This document shows, in pieces, positions 7,737 to 15,614 of a stretch of DNA of 34,338 bases. Within the stretch, counting starts at the first letter, position 1. The number at the start of each line of letters is the position of its first letter. The notes under the pieces are model-generated. The model did not search any database and was not told the DNA's origin. It saw only the letters and a list, made by a program, of their open reading frames with translations. The translations under genes and the position numbers were made by a program. The DNA comes from Nitrospirae bacterium GWC2_57_13 (lineage in GTDB: Bacteria; Nitrospirota; UBA9217), in contig MHDZ01000026.1 in NCBI GenBank assembly GCA_001805055.1, positions 1 to 34,338 of the forward strand. Direction: 5' to 3'.

Positions 7737-9116
7737 CTACCGGTCCCACGTGAAAAATTTCTTGAGCCATCGTAATTTTCCCGCATAGGGCGGATACCGG
7801 AGCGGGTTGTCGAGCAGGGTGGGTCTCGCCAGAATGCTTTTTCTATGAGAAAAGGCGTCGAAGCTCGCTTTTCCGTGGTAGCTGCCGAAGCCGCTCTGCC
7901 CGGCGCCGCCGAAGGGCAGGTGCGGATTGACCATATGCAGGATCGTGTCGTTCATGGTCCCGCCGCCGAAGGGGACATCCCTGATGATCCGCTTCTGCTT
8001 TTTCCGGTTCCGGGAGAAATAGTAGAGTGAAAGCGGCCTGGGCATGCTGATGAGCTTCCCGATGACGTCGTCGAGATCGTCAAAGATCAGGACCGGCAGC
8101 AGGGGTCCGAATATTTCCTCCTGCATGACCCGCGCATCCCAGGAACTGTTCAGCAGCACTGTAGGCCCGATATACCGCGTCCGGCGGTCGATCTCGCCGC
8201 CGATCAAAATATCGCCGTCGCGCAGATAGCCCGCGAGGCGGTCGAATTGCGCGTTGTTCACGATCCGGGCGTAATCAGGGCTTTTTTGCGGATCATCGCC
8301 GTAAAAGTCCTTGATCGTTGTCCGAAGAAGAGCTAGAAAGGGATCCTTTATTGCGGCATGGAGCAGCAGGTAGTCCGGCGCAACGCAGGTCTGGCCGGCA
8401 TTCAGGAATTTTCCCCAGGCGATGCGCCGGGCAGCCATTGACAGGTCCGCATCAGCATCGACAATGGCCGGGCTCTTGCCGCCCAGTTCCATGGTCACTG
8501 GCGTGAGATGCTGTGATGCGGCCTGCATCACGATCCAGCCCACGGCCGCGCTGCCGGTAAAGAAAATATGGTCGAACCGCTCGGCAAGGAGCTGCTCGCC
8601 CACCCCTTTCCCGCCTTCAACAGCAGCAACGTGTTCCTCGCCACAGGCCTCGCCTATGATCTTTGCTACGATGCCCGACGTTGCATGCGCGATCTCCGAA
8701 GGCTTGACGATGGAGCAATTTCCCGCAGCGATCGCGCCGATCAGGGGCAGCAGGGTAAGCTGGAGAGGATAGTTCCAGGGGCCGATGATCAGTGTGACCC
8801 CATAGGGTTCAGCATAGATCCGGCTTCTGGCCGGGAAGTTTAAAAGATTGGTTCGCGCTTTTTCCGGCCTGGTCCATGAGCGGAGATGGCGCATCACAAA
8901 GGATATCTCGCGAGTGATCATGCCGATCTCTGACATGAAGCTCTCCATGGCGGGCTTCCGGAGATCGCTGTCCAGGGCCTTGTACAGTTCCTGCTCATGT
9001 GACTCCACGGCCTGTTTCAGCCGTTTCAGCGCCTCGATCCGGAAGGAGACATCACGAGTTCTTCCGGTCAGGAAAAAGCGCCGCTGGTTCTCGATCAGGC
9101 TTTTAAGGTCTTTCAT
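7737..9116 (-). CDS. Class-3 (fatty/aromatic) aldehyde dehydrogenase
   Basis: NAD(P)-dependent oxidation of an aldehyde to the carboxylic acid; 459 residues, matching the shorter class-3 (AlkH/YwdH-like) enzymes. Visible signatures are PWNYP with Asn115, the base Glu210 in MELGGKSP and the nucleophile Cys244 in NAGQTCVAP; EIFGPLLPV follows in the C-terminal half. The end (GKLRWLKKFFTWDR) is basic and hydrophobic, compatible with peripheral membrane contact. Thirty-four in-frame upstream codons are repeat-derived. The start at 9116 has AGGAGC just upstream. It is monocistronic and sits between repeat arrays on both sides. The substrate cannot be predicted. Confidence 0.92.
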   Translation of the reverse strand: MKDLKSLIENQRRFFLTGRTRDVSFRIEALKRLKQAVESHEQELYKALDSDLRKPAMESFMSEIGMITREISFVMRHLRSWTRPEKARTNLLNFPARSRIYAEPYGVTLIIGPWNYPLQLTLLPLIGAIAAGNCSIVKPSEIAHATSGIVAKIIGEACGEEHVAAVEGGKGVGEQLLAERFDHIFFTGSAAVGWIVMQAASQHLTPVTMELGGKSPAIVDADADLSMAARRIAWGKFLNAGQTCVAPDYLLLHAAIKDPFLALLRTTIKDFYGDDPQKSPDYARIVNNAQFDRLAGYLRDGDILIGGEIDRRTRYIGPTVLLNSSWDARVMQEEIFGPLLPVLIFDDLDDVIGKLISMPRPLSLYYFSRNRKKQKRIIRDVPFGGGTMNDTILHMVNPHLPFGGAGQSGFGSYHGKASFDAFSHRKSILARPTLLDNPLRYPPYAGKLRWLKKFFTWDR

Positions 9117-9160
9117 GGGCTCCTGTCCTAACCCGGACAAACCCCGATACTCGAGACAGG

Positions 9161-9216
9161 CCGGAATTGGAAATTGAAAATGGTAAATTGGAAAGTGCAA
9201 ATTTATGAAAAACGGC
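9161..9216 (+). repeat. 'GGAATTGGAAATT' AT-rich repeat, copy 1
   Basis: Begins CCGGAATTGGAAATT and ends GAAAAACGGCA. It is closely similar to 9521-9556 in the same orientation; related text occurs at 10941-10983 and, inverted, near 25335. Confidence 0.7.
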
Positions 9217-9284
9217 ACTTCAAAAATCGCAACTCTTCAGATTCTTTTCAGAATGGGATAAGCCACATCTGAGAAAAAACCTTC

Positions 9285-9370
9285 AATCCGCAGATTTCTC
9301 AGATGGGCGCAGATTTAAAAACCAGAATTCGGGTTTGCTGTTTTCTGCGTAATCCGCGTAATCTGCGGAT
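9285..9370. repeat. Imperfect palindrome of AATCCGCAGATT / AATCTGCGGAT type
   Basis: Left arm 9285-9316 (AATCCGCAGATTTCTCAGAT and on) and right arm 9344-9370 (ending GTAATCTGCGGAT) are imperfect reverse complements. It lies within the 462-bp gap between the aldehyde dehydrogenase and the DUF721 gene. Confidence 0.7.
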
Positions 9371-9377
9371 AAAAAAT

Positions 9378-9397
9378 GACCTGAGTAGTTACAAAAG
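9378..9397. repeat. Half copy of the 7477-7611 element (right terminus)
   Basis: GACCTGAGTAGTTACAAAAG matches 7597-7616 with one difference. Its 14-bp core (9379-9392) is the exact reverse complement of the left terminus at 7477-7490, so the aldehyde dehydrogenase gene lies between perfectly inverted 14-mers. Confidence 0.75.
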
Positions 9398-9479
9398 CCT
9401 GCCGGGGAAAATAGTATCCCAGCCGGGCGCTTCTGTCAATCGCGAAAGATTCCCGGGATAACCCACCGGCATTTTCAGC

Positions 9480-9508
9480 TTGTCTTTCCTGCAGGGGTGT
9501 ACTATTCT
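9480..9508 (+). promoter_or_regulatory. Candidate sigma-70 promoter for the DUF721 gene
   Basis: TTGTCT (9480-9485), a 17-bp spacer and TATTCT (9503-9508), four of six consensus bases in each box. It is about 70 bases upstream of the start at 9579, with a GGAATTGG repeat in between. Confidence 0.45.
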
Positions 9509-9520
9509 GAGCCAATCAGT

Positions 9521-9556
9521 CCGGAATTGGAAATTTGTAAATTTTAGGAAAACGGC
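9521..9556 (+). repeat. 'GGAATTGGAAATT' AT-rich repeat, copy 2
   Basis: CCGGAATTGGAAATT followed by a shorter spacer and GGAAAACGGCA, similar to 9161-9216. It would be transcribed in the leader of the DUF721 gene. Confidence 0.7.
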
Positions 9557-9578
9557 AGTCCGGAATCAGAGGGGCATC

Positions 9579-10052
9579 ATGGGCAAGAGAGTAGAAAAAA
9601 TATCTGACACCATCGGCCGGGTCCTTGCTCGGCGGGGAATGGCCGGTAAGCTGAAGGAGTACCGCATCTTTGGCCAGTGGGAGAAGGTCGTTGGGAAGGT
9701 GGTTGCCCGCCACGCCAGGCCGCTGTCGCTCCGGGGCAAAAAGCTCACGGTACTGGTGGACAGCTCCGCCTGGATGCAGCAGCTCTCCCAGCTCCGGCCT
9801 GAGATCATCGAGAAGGCCAACCGGGCCTTTGGCCAGGATGCGGTGGAGAGCATCATCCTGAAGATCGGGGAGGTCCCTTATTCCGGCAGCATGGTGCGGG
9901 AAACACGGGAAGCGCCGCCCCTGAGCGAGCAGGAGCGGAAGCAGGTGGAAGAATATGTCCGGGCGCTTCAGGACGGGGAGACCCGTGAAGCGGCCCGGCG
10001 CCTGATCGAGACGGATATGAGGCGCAAGAAGCTCAACAAGGGCCGGGTGTAA
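9579..10052 (+). CDS. DUF721 / DciA-like protein
   Basis: A 157-residue cytosolic protein. The N-terminal 95 residues carry the DUF721 pattern: a basic helix with DTIGRVLARRGM, then WEKVVGKVVARHARPLSLRGKKLTVLVDSS split over strands, and WMQQLSQLRPEIIEKAN. In other bacteria DUF721 (DciA) proteins recruit or load the replicative helicase DnaB, which is the best functional guess. The C-terminal third is charged and repeat-free, probably flexible. The frame could extend 33 codons upstream through repeat DNA. The start here has AGAGGGG at good spacing. It stands alone, convergent with the methyltransferase at 10197-10925; the 144-bp gap between them shows no clear terminator. Confidence 0.82.
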   Translation: MGKRVEKISDTIGRVLARRGMAGKLKEYRIFGQWEKVVGKVVARHARPLSLRGKKLTVLVDSSAWMQQLSQLRPEIIEKANRAFGQDAVESIILKIGEVPYSGSMVRETREAPPLSEQERKQVEEYVRALQDGETREAARRLIETDMRRKKLNKGRV

Positions 10053-10196
10053 CAAGCGAGCATTCGTTGGCCCTTCACGGAATACTCAGAACAAGATGGC
10101 TGGCCGCAGTGAGAGCCACGCCTTCTCATGCCACTCTTGCATCCAGACGTTCTGTTCTTGCCGTGAGGTTGTTGTTTTTTGCTTGTCGGAAATATA

Positions 10197-10925
10197 CTAC
10201 GGAGCCTGCGAGAAGACTCCGCGAACCTCCTCTGTATAAGCACCGCCGGTTTCATGGACGACCAGCGGAGGCAGCACTTCTGTTCCTGTTCCCGCAGATT
10301 TTACCGCTTCGACCAGGACCAGTGCCGCAGGCTTGTCCGCATAGGGATGGACGAATCGCAGGCGCTTGGGCTCCAGCCTTCTGCTCCGCAGCCCGGCAAT
10401 GAGTTCAGCCGACCGCTCCGCGGAAAAGACGATAAAGAACCGGCCCCTGTTCTTCAAAAAGGTCTGGAGAGCGAGCCAGTCTGCGAGGCCTCCTGCCTCG
10501 TCCTGGCGCGCTGCGCAACGTTCCGGCACAGGACTTGTTCTGCCTGTGCCGGACCCCCGAAAGGGAGGGTTCATCACGACGGCATCAAAAGCGACCGGCC
10601 CGAGAGCCTTTCCAATTGTCCTGATGTCCTGCTCCAGAAGAACGATGCGTTCTGAGGCGTCGTTCTCCTCGATGTTCTTCCGGCAGAGTTCCGAGTAGAG
10701 ATGGAGCTTTTCCACGGCAGTGATGGATATTTTTGAAAATTTCTTTGCCAGCAGGAGGGAGATGATGCCTGTGCCGGCCCCGGGCTCAAGGACCCTGTCG
10801 CGCGGTCTCAGGCGGCAGAAGTCGGCAAGGAGAATGCTGTCGAGGGTGAAGCGGTGGCCCTTCCCGGGCTGGGTGATGGTGACCACGCCTGCGTCGCGGA
10901 GCGATATGCTGTCGTGGGTAAGCAT
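10197..10925 (-). CDS. tRNA1(Val) (adenine-37-N6)-methyltransferase family (TrmN6/YfiC)
   Basis: SAM-dependent N6-adenine methyltransferase, 242 residues. SAM motif I is LEPGAGTG (46-53) and the catalytic tetrad NPPF is at 119-122 (MNPPFRGSG). A DSILLADF segment (29-36) just before motif I is characteristic of the TrmN6 group. The target is most likely A37 of tRNA-Val, by family, but a 16S or other RNA target cannot be excluded. Over 100 in-frame codons upstream are discarded because they run antisense through the YbgC gene and a repeat. The ATG at 10925 has GGAGA upstream. Confidence 0.82.
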   Translation of the reverse strand: MLTHDSISLRDAGVVTITQPGKGHRFTLDSILLADFCRLRPRDRVLEPGAGTGIISLLLAKKFSKISITAVEKLHLYSELCRKNIEENDASERIVLLEQDIRTIGKALGPVAFDAVVMNPPFRGSGTGRTSPVPERCAARQDEAGGLADWLALQTFLKNRGRFFIVFSAERSAELIAGLRSRRLEPKRLRFVHPYADKPAALVLVEAVKSAGTGTEVLPPLVVHETGGAYTEEVRGVFSQAP

Positions 10926-10940
10926 AGCGCGGTCTCCGAC

Positions 10941-10983
10941 CGCAATTGGAAATTGGAAGTTGAAAATTTCAAATTGCAAATTT
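10941..10983. repeat. AT-rich self-complementary repeat (AATTGGAAATT...AAATTGCAAATTT)
   Basis: CAATTGGAAATTGGAAGTTG is followed by AAATTTCAAATTGCAAATTT, forming an imperfect palindrome. It belongs to the same textual family as 9161-9216. The rest of the 152-bp gap to the YbgC gene shows nothing recognisable. Confidence 0.6.
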
Positions 10984-11077
10984 AATGTATGGCCAAAGGG
11001 CACATCATCTAAATATTCGCGCGAAGATGTCAAATCCTGAAAAGAAATAGCATGCTGGGTTTCGGCTGAACCTTTGA

Positions 11078-11476
11078 TCAGGCTGTGAGTTTTTCCGCGA
11101 TATCTTTCGGAATGCGCTTCGGTTTGATCGACGGATCCACGCAGACCGCTTTTGCCATCGCCTCGGTGAGCACCTTGCCTGACTCCTTTTGTTTCATGAC
11201 ATGCCGAAAGGTGATGCTGGCAGCAGTGCATTCGGACACCCAGGTTTCGATCACGATGGTGTCGCCGTATCTGCCGGACATGCGGTAATCGATCTCCACG
11301 CGGGCGATCACAAAGATGATGCCCAGGTCCATCAGCTCTTTCACCGGTGCGCCGCGATCGGCCATGTATTCCGTCCGCGCCCGCTCCATGTACCGGAGGT
11401 AGTTGGCGTAGTACACCACCCCGCCACAGTCCGTGTCCTCATAATAGATCTTTATGTCCATGCGGTGGTTTGCCAT
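11078..11476 (-). CDS. ybgC: YbgC/FadM-type hotdog acyl-CoA thioesterase
   Basis: A 132-residue single hotdog domain. The signature YYEDTDCGGVVYYANYLRYM carries the catalytic Asp16 that 4-hydroxybenzoyl-CoA thioesterase/YbgC enzymes use to hydrolyse acyl-CoA. The length is exactly that of the family. It begins six bases after the hemY stop, so it is co-transcribed with hemY. The Tol-Pal system, with which ybgC usually clusters in Proteobacteria, is absent here. The acyl substrate is unknown. Confidence 0.88.
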   Translation of the reverse strand: MANHRMDIKIYYEDTDCGGVVYYANYLRYMERARTEYMADRGAPVKELMDLGIIFVIARVEIDYRMSGRYGDTIVIETWVSECTAASITFRHVMKQKESGKVLTEAMAKAVCVDPSIKPKRIPKDIAEKLTA

Positions 11477-11482
11477 AACGGG

Positions 11483-12907
11483 TTATCCCTGCAATATCCT
11501 TTCCGACGCCACCTGGGCCTGATGCACGCAGTCGCCGATGCCGATGCCCTTGTAAGAGCAGCCTATGAGGTGGATGTCCGGATAGGACGCGAGCGTGCGG
11601 TCGAGCACGGTCATCCGGTCCAGGTGGCCCACGGTATATTTCGGCATGCCCCGGAACCAGCGGTAGACCTTCGCGAACTTCGCCTCAGCCTTCAGGCCCA
11701 ATACCACGTCCAGTTCCTCAAGCACCATTTTGATCATGGCTGGATCGTCCAGGTCGTGCACCAGTTCTTCATGGTGGCCGCCGCCGACAAAGACGCGGAT
11801 CATGACGGAGTCATCGGGCGAACGATGGGACCACTTGATGGAGCTGTAGGTGGCTGCGTTGATGCGCCTGCCTTCGACGCGGGGCACGATGAAGCCGAAC
11901 CCCCGGAGCGGAACCGTGACATCCTCGCGCCGGAACAGAATGGAGACGGTGGCTGACGACGACCACTCGATCCTGTTGAGCTGCCCTGCAAGGTTGCTGT
12001 CGAATCCTTTGATCATCTCCGCCGCGTCATAAGCCGGAGCGGCTATCATCACGTGGTCCGCCTCCAGCCGTGCGCCGTCATTCAGGTGCACCAGGTAGCC
12101 GCTGCTCTTCGGCTCCAGAGCTTTGACCGCTGCATTGAGCCGCAGGGAATGAGGGCCGATGAACTCCGTGCAGGCGCGGGAGAGGGTATCCATCCCGTTC
12201 TTAAAGCTCATAAAATAGGTCATGCGCGGCGCTCCCGGCTTGGGGGGCGGTCCGCTGAGCGTGGCAAGGGGGCGGTTCTTCATGGCCGCGATCATGCCCA
12301 GGACAAGGCTCCGGCTCTTCAGTTCCATGTCGACGAAGCGGGGAAAGGTCGAGAGCACGCTCATGTTGTCGGGGTTCGACGTGTGGATGCCGGCCACGAG
12401 AGGTTCGGCGATCTTTTCGAGGCACTCCCTGCCGAGTCGGCGCGTGACGAAGCTGGCAAGGCTCTCGTCCTCGCGGGTCTTACGTCGGGGGACAAAGAGC
12501 TCCATTCCCATGCGGAGCTTGCCGGGCCAGGTGATGAGCTTTGATTTTGCAAGAGGCATGAACATGGTGGGCACCATGAGCATGACTCCCTCAGGCAGGG
12601 GATGGAGCTCGTTCTGCGAGTAGATGAAGGTGCCCTTGAACTCGTCATTCGAGGGAAGCAGCTCCTTATCGAGGCCGAGATGGCGGGCAAGGTTGACCGT
12701 CCAGACCTTCTCGGGCAGGAAGCTGTCAGGGCCGCCTTCGAGCAGCAGGTCGTTCACGCGCTCCGTCAGGATCTTGCCGCCGGTCCGCGTGTTCTTCTCG
12801 AGGACCAGAACCTCGACGGTCTTGCCGTGTGCCTTTGCTCCGGCTTTCAGATGGACTGCTGCGGCGAGACCCGCGATCCCGCCGCCGATGATGATGATCT
12901 TCGGCAT
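11483..12907 (-). CDS. hemY: Protoporphyrinogen/coproporphyrinogen oxidase, HemY type (FAD)
   Basis: Flavoprotein of 474 residues that aromatises the tetrapyrrole ring late in heme synthesis. The N-terminal FAD Rossmann motif is IIIIGGGIAGLAAAVHL (GxGxxG at 8-13) with the ribose-binding Glu of VLEKN. GGPDSFLPEK and the C-terminal IGCSYKGIGIGDCVHQ are typical of PPOX. GAGG lies upstream of the ATG. HemY-type enzymes use oxygen as acceptor, so the host probably sees at least traces of oxygen, or uses another acceptor. Whether it acts on protoporphyrinogen or on coproporphyrinogen (CgoX route) cannot be decided here. It forms an operon with ybgC and lies in a hemE-hemH-hemY cluster. Confidence 0.92.
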   Translation of the reverse strand: MPKIIIIGGGIAGLAAAVHLKAGAKAHGKTVEVLVLEKNTRTGGKILTERVNDLLLEGGPDSFLPEKVWTVNLARHLGLDKELLPSNDEFKGTFIYSQNELHPLPEGVMLMVPTMFMPLAKSKLITWPGKLRMGMELFVPRRKTREDESLASFVTRRLGRECLEKIAEPLVAGIHTSNPDNMSVLSTFPRFVDMELKSRSLVLGMIAAMKNRPLATLSGPPPKPGAPRMTYFMSFKNGMDTLSRACTEFIGPHSLRLNAAVKALEPKSSGYLVHLNDGARLEADHVMIAAPAYDAAEMIKGFDSNLAGQLNRIEWSSSATVSILFRREDVTVPLRGFGFIVPRVEGRRINAATYSSIKWSHRSPDDSVMIRVFVGGGHHEELVHDLDDPAMIKMVLEELDVVLGLKAEAKFAKVYRWFRGMPKYTVGHLDRMTVLDRTLASYPDIHLIGCSYKGIGIGDCVHQAQVASERILQG

Positions 12908-12947
12908 GAGTAAACCTCGTGATAACGAAAAGCTAAGAACATAACCT

Positions 12948-12990
12948 GGACACGGAAACGACGGAAACGATGGTAATTACGGATGAGGCG
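12948..12990. repeat. GGACACGGA repeat arm, left of the GxxExxY gene
   Basis: GGACACGGAAACGACGGAAA begins at 12948 and continues with ACGGATGAGGCGG-like text. The reverse complement of 13415-13459 begins GGACGCGGA and contains ACGGAAA, so the two arms bracket the GxxExxY reading frame. Similarity beyond those words is loose. Confidence 0.55.
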
Positions 12991-13023
12991 GATGATCGTT
13001 CTTTCCGCTCCACGAACCCTTCT

Positions 13024-13414
13024 TTACCTGTTCCGGAACATTCTGCGTTTTACTTCGGGTTTGGGGCCGAAGTTAAGCAGCAATCCGACCTCTATTTTTG
13101 TTGCTTTCAGATAGTTGAGCAATTGCGCTTCATGCTCAGGAGAAGTGCTTCGCTGCTTTTACTTCAATAATGATCAAGTCTTCGACAATAATGTCAGAAA
13201 AATAATCGCCCACGATTGTTCCATCGTAATACACGTGGATGGGGGCTTCCCGCAATGCACGAAGCCCCATGCGGTTCAATTCCATGAGCAAGGCGTTGAT
13301 GTAAATTTTTTCAAGAAAACCATGGCCGAGTGTATTATAAATTTTATAGAAAGCCTGGATGATCTGCTCGGTCAGCTCCTTATGCTTCAGGTCATGAATA
13401 TTTAGGCCAGTCAT
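13024..13414 (-). pseudogene. GxxExxY protein, broken by a single-base frameshift
   Basis: The first frame (start 13414, stop TGA at 13136-13138) gives LKHKELTEQIIQAFYKIYNT, then GHGFLEKIY, which is the GxxExxY signature, and DIIVEDLIIIEVKAAK with a D...ExK pattern reminiscent of PD-(D/E)XK nucleases. After HFS the frame stops, but the +1 frame continues with the expected family C-terminus: EHEAQLLNYLKATKIEVGLL, then NFGPKPEVKRRMFRNR and TAA at 13024-13026. One extra base near 13136 explains this, through true mutation or an assembly error. The start at 13414 is preferred over one 12 codons earlier that lies in a repeat. Function of the family is unproven. The gene is bracketed by repeat arms and interrupts the heme cluster, which suggests insertion. 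Confidence 0.85.
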
Positions 13415-13459
13415 TTTTCCGAATCCGTTCTTTCCGTGTTTTCGGTCCATTCCGCGTCC
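13415..13459. repeat. CCGCGTCC repeat arm, right of the GxxExxY gene
   Basis: Ends CCATTCCGCGTCC and contains GAATCCGTTCTTTCCGTG. It is the probable partner of 12948-12990 and related in text to 14376-14476 and 15688-15797. It starts a few bases after the hemH stop codon on the minus strand. Confidence 0.6.
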
Positions 13460-13466
13460 AGAGGGT

Positions 13467-14357
13467 TTAAAGATGCTTTTTCACGACATCCGCCAGTGCT
13501 TTGATGAACAGCGGTGACGTGTTCAGGGATCCCGCCCGTTCGAACTTCAAGCCAAGCTCTTCCGCGTGCTTCCGGTGCACGATGTCGATGTCGTACAGCG
13601 TCTCCATATGGTCGCAGGTGAATCCGATGGGCGCTTCCAGCACCGCGGAAAACCCCTCGGCTTTCAGTTTTTCCAGCGTCGGCTCCACTTCCGGTTCGAT
13701 CCACGGCTCCGTTGCCCTCGCGCCCTTGCTCTGCCAGGCGATGCGCCAGTCCTTCAGGCGGAGTTTTTCCACAACGAGCTGCACGGTCTCCTCGATCTGG
13801 TGCTGGTAGGGGTCGCCGTCCGCTATATACCGCTTCGGGATGCTGTGGCTTGTGAAGATCACGGCTGACTTGCCGGCGCGTGAAAGCGTCTGGAGGCCTG
13901 CCGAAACCTTCTCGCACCAGGCGTCGATGAAGAGCGGGTTGTCATGCCAGCTCGGTACGAAGGTCTTGCGCAGGGAAAGGCTTCCCAGCGGTTCAAAAGC
14001 GTTCTGGTAAGCTCCCGTCGTTACTTCCGTGGAAAAGGGCGACATGGAGAGCCCGATCACGCGGTCTGCGCCTCCCAGGACAGCGGCCTCGAAGGATTCG
14101 GCAATCGTAGGGTGGGAGTATCGGAAGCCTTCGCGGGCGCTGAAGCCGGCGCCGAGCTCCTTGTGCAGGGCTGCTGCCTGAGAGGCAACGAGTTCAGGCA
14201 GCGGCGACCTGCCGCCGATGAGCTTGTATCTCTCGATGACAGCGGTGACAACAGGCAACGGCGCAGGACGGCCCATGAATGCGTTCATGAAGGGCCCGAC
14301 CTCGTCGAGCGACCGGGGCCCTCCCAAGGCGATCAGTATGACGGCAGTATGAGACAT
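13467..14357 (-). CDS. hemH: Ferrochelatase
   Basis: Inserts Fe2+ into protoporphyrin IX or coproporphyrin III, 296 residues, slightly short for the family. The metal-site His171 is in FTSHSIPKRY and the acidic partner Glu252 is in PIGFTCDHMETLYDID, matching B. subtilis CpfC/HemH in order and spacing. Eight in-frame codons upstream fall in repeat DNA, so MSHTAVILIALGG is taken as the start even though its ribosome binding site is weak. It lies between hemE (upstream) and hemY (downstream), each gap filled by a palindromic repeat. Canonical or coproporphyrin-dependent heme synthesis remains open. Confidence 0.92.
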   Translation of the reverse strand: MSHTAVILIALGGPRSLDEVGPFMNAFMGRPAPLPVVTAVIERYKLIGGRSPLPELVASQAAALHKELGAGFSAREGFRYSHPTIAESFEAAVLGGADRVIGLSMSPFSTEVTTGAYQNAFEPLGSLSLRKTFVPSWHDNPLFIDAWCEKVSAGLQTLSRAGKSAVIFTSHSIPKRYIADGDPYQHQIEETVQLVVEKLRLKDWRIAWQSKGARATEPWIEPEVEPTLEKLKAEGFSAVLEAPIGFTCDHMETLYDIDIVHRKHAEELGLKFERAGSLNTSPLFIKALADVVKKHL

Positions 14358-14375
14358 GGCGAAGAATACAGAACA

Positions 14376-14476
14376 GGACACGGATATGCACGGAAAAAAC
14401 GGATAAGAATTTAGTCAAAAATCCTTGCACGACCGATGAGAAGCTTAATCCGTTTTTTCAGATTTTATCCGCGTCC
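14376..14476. repeat. Palindromic GGACACGGAT...ATCCGCGTCC element, copy A
   Basis: It begins GGACACGGATATGCACGG and ends TTTTATCCGCGTCC, so its ends are inverted. The 38 bases at 14439-14476 are the reverse complement of 15688-15725 at 36 of 38 positions. The element lies 8 bases beyond the hemE stop codon and fills most of the hemE-hemH gap. Confidence 0.85.
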
Positions 14477-14484
14477 AACGGGTC

Positions 14485-15516
14485 CTATCTTTTGCTCAGT
14501 TCATGCGTCGCATTGATGAACTCTTCGGCGCTCTCAAGGGGCGTCTGCTGCAGGATGCCGTGGCCGAGGTTCATGATATGGCCGTTCCTGCCGCCTGCGC
14601 GGTCGAGGATCTCCTGTACCCGCTTCCGGATAAAATCCTTTGAGCCGAAAAGGCTGATGGGGTCGATGTTGCCCTGGACAGCCTTATCCGCTCCCACGCG
14701 GTTCCAGGCTTCGTCGAGGTTGCACCGCCAGTCAAGGCCGACCACGTCGCCGCCGGCCTCAGCCACCATTTCGAGCAGGTGGGTCGCGCCGTGGGCAAAG
14801 TGAATGAGCGGAACGCTTTTCTTGATGCCGGCGATCACATTCTTCTGATGGGGAAGCACGAATTCCCGGTAATCGCTCGGCCCGAGCGCGCCGACCCAGG
14901 AATCAAAGAGCTGGACCACCTGCACGCCCGCGTCGATCTGGGCGTTCATGTAGTTGATGATGACGCCGGTCAGGTGCTCCATGAACAGGTGCCAGGTCTT
15001 CGGCTCAGCGAACATCATGGCCTTGGCGTTCTCGTAGTTCCGCGAGCCGCCGCCTTCGATCATGTAGCTGGCGAGCGTGAAAGGCGCGCCCGAGAACCCG
15101 ATGAGCGGAACGATGCCGTTCAGTTCCTTCAGGACGAGCTTGATGGCCTTCATCAGATAGTCGATCTGGTTCGCCGCGTCGATGGGCTTCAGCTTCTTGA
15201 CGTCCGCCGCGGTCCGGACCGGGTTGTGGATCACCGGGCCCTCGCCTTTGGCGAATTCCAGTCCGATGCCCATGGGTTCGAGAGGCAGCAGGATGTCTGC
15301 GAAGATAATGGCTGCGTCAATCTCGTATCGCCGGATCGGCTGGATCGTGACCTCGGCGGCCAGCTCCGGGGTCTTGCACATCTCGAGGAAGCTGTGCTTG
15401 GCTCGTATCTCGCGGTACTCGGGCAGGTATCTCCCAGCCTGGCGCATCATCCACACGGGTGTGCAGTCCACGGGCTCGCGCCTGCACGCTTTCAAGAACC
15501 TGTCTGCTCTCGGCAT
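14485..15516 (-). CDS. hemE: Uroporphyrinogen decarboxylase
   Basis: Decarboxylates the four acetate side chains of uroporphyrinogen III to give coproporphyrinogen III; cytosolic and cofactor-free, 343 residues, normal length. Signatures are MMRQAGRYLPEYR (23-35) with the substrate-binding arginines, the catalytic Asp74 in IIFADILLPLEPMG, GFSGAPFTLASYM and the C-terminal GHGILQQTP. A strong AGGAGAGG ribosome binding site precedes the start. It is the first gene of the heme cluster, read from a candidate promoter at 15586-15614. Inverted copies of one repeat lie on either side of it. Confidence 0.96.
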   Translation of the reverse strand: MPRADRFLKACRREPVDCTPVWMMRQAGRYLPEYREIRAKHSFLEMCKTPELAAEVTIQPIRRYEIDAAIIFADILLPLEPMGIGLEFAKGEGPVIHNPVRTAADVKKLKPIDAANQIDYLMKAIKLVLKELNGIVPLIGFSGAPFTLASYMIEGGGSRNYENAKAMMFAEPKTWHLFMEHLTGVIINYMNAQIDAGVQVVQLFDSWVGALGPSDYREFVLPHQKNVIAGIKKSVPLIHFAHGATHLLEMVAEAGGDVVGLDWRCNLDEAWNRVGADKAVQGNIDPISLFGSKDFIRKRVQEILDRAGGRNGHIMNLGHGILQQTPLESAEEFINATHELSKR

Positions 15517-15585
15517 CGGACCTCTCCTGAATATAAAATTGTCGCAAGAAAGAACGTGAAGGTGCTGCGAAGACCACGAGTGCGT

Positions 15586-15614
15586 AATATAGTATTTTAC
15601 AGGCTAAAACACAA
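15586..15614 (-). promoter_or_regulatory. Candidate sigma-70 promoter for hemE
   Basis: On the minus strand, TTGTGT (15609-15614), a 17-bp spacer and TATATT (15586-15591), about 70 bases upstream of the hemE start. The -10 is good and the -35 weak. Confidence 0.45.

Noticed and set aside
7525-7770. 81-residue minus-strand frame in the repeat region
   Set aside because: It lies mostly inside palindromic repeats that explain its sequence; no ribosome binding site.
9285-9370. Possible CRISPR-like array from repeated AATCCGC words
   Set aside because: Spacing is irregular, the words are imperfect and inverted, and there are no spacers of constant length or cas genes.
13130-13145. Programmed +1 frameshift in the GxxExxY gene, as in prfB
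   Set aside because: No slippery CUU UGA context and no internal Shine-Dalgarno positioned for it; mutation or assembly error is simpler.
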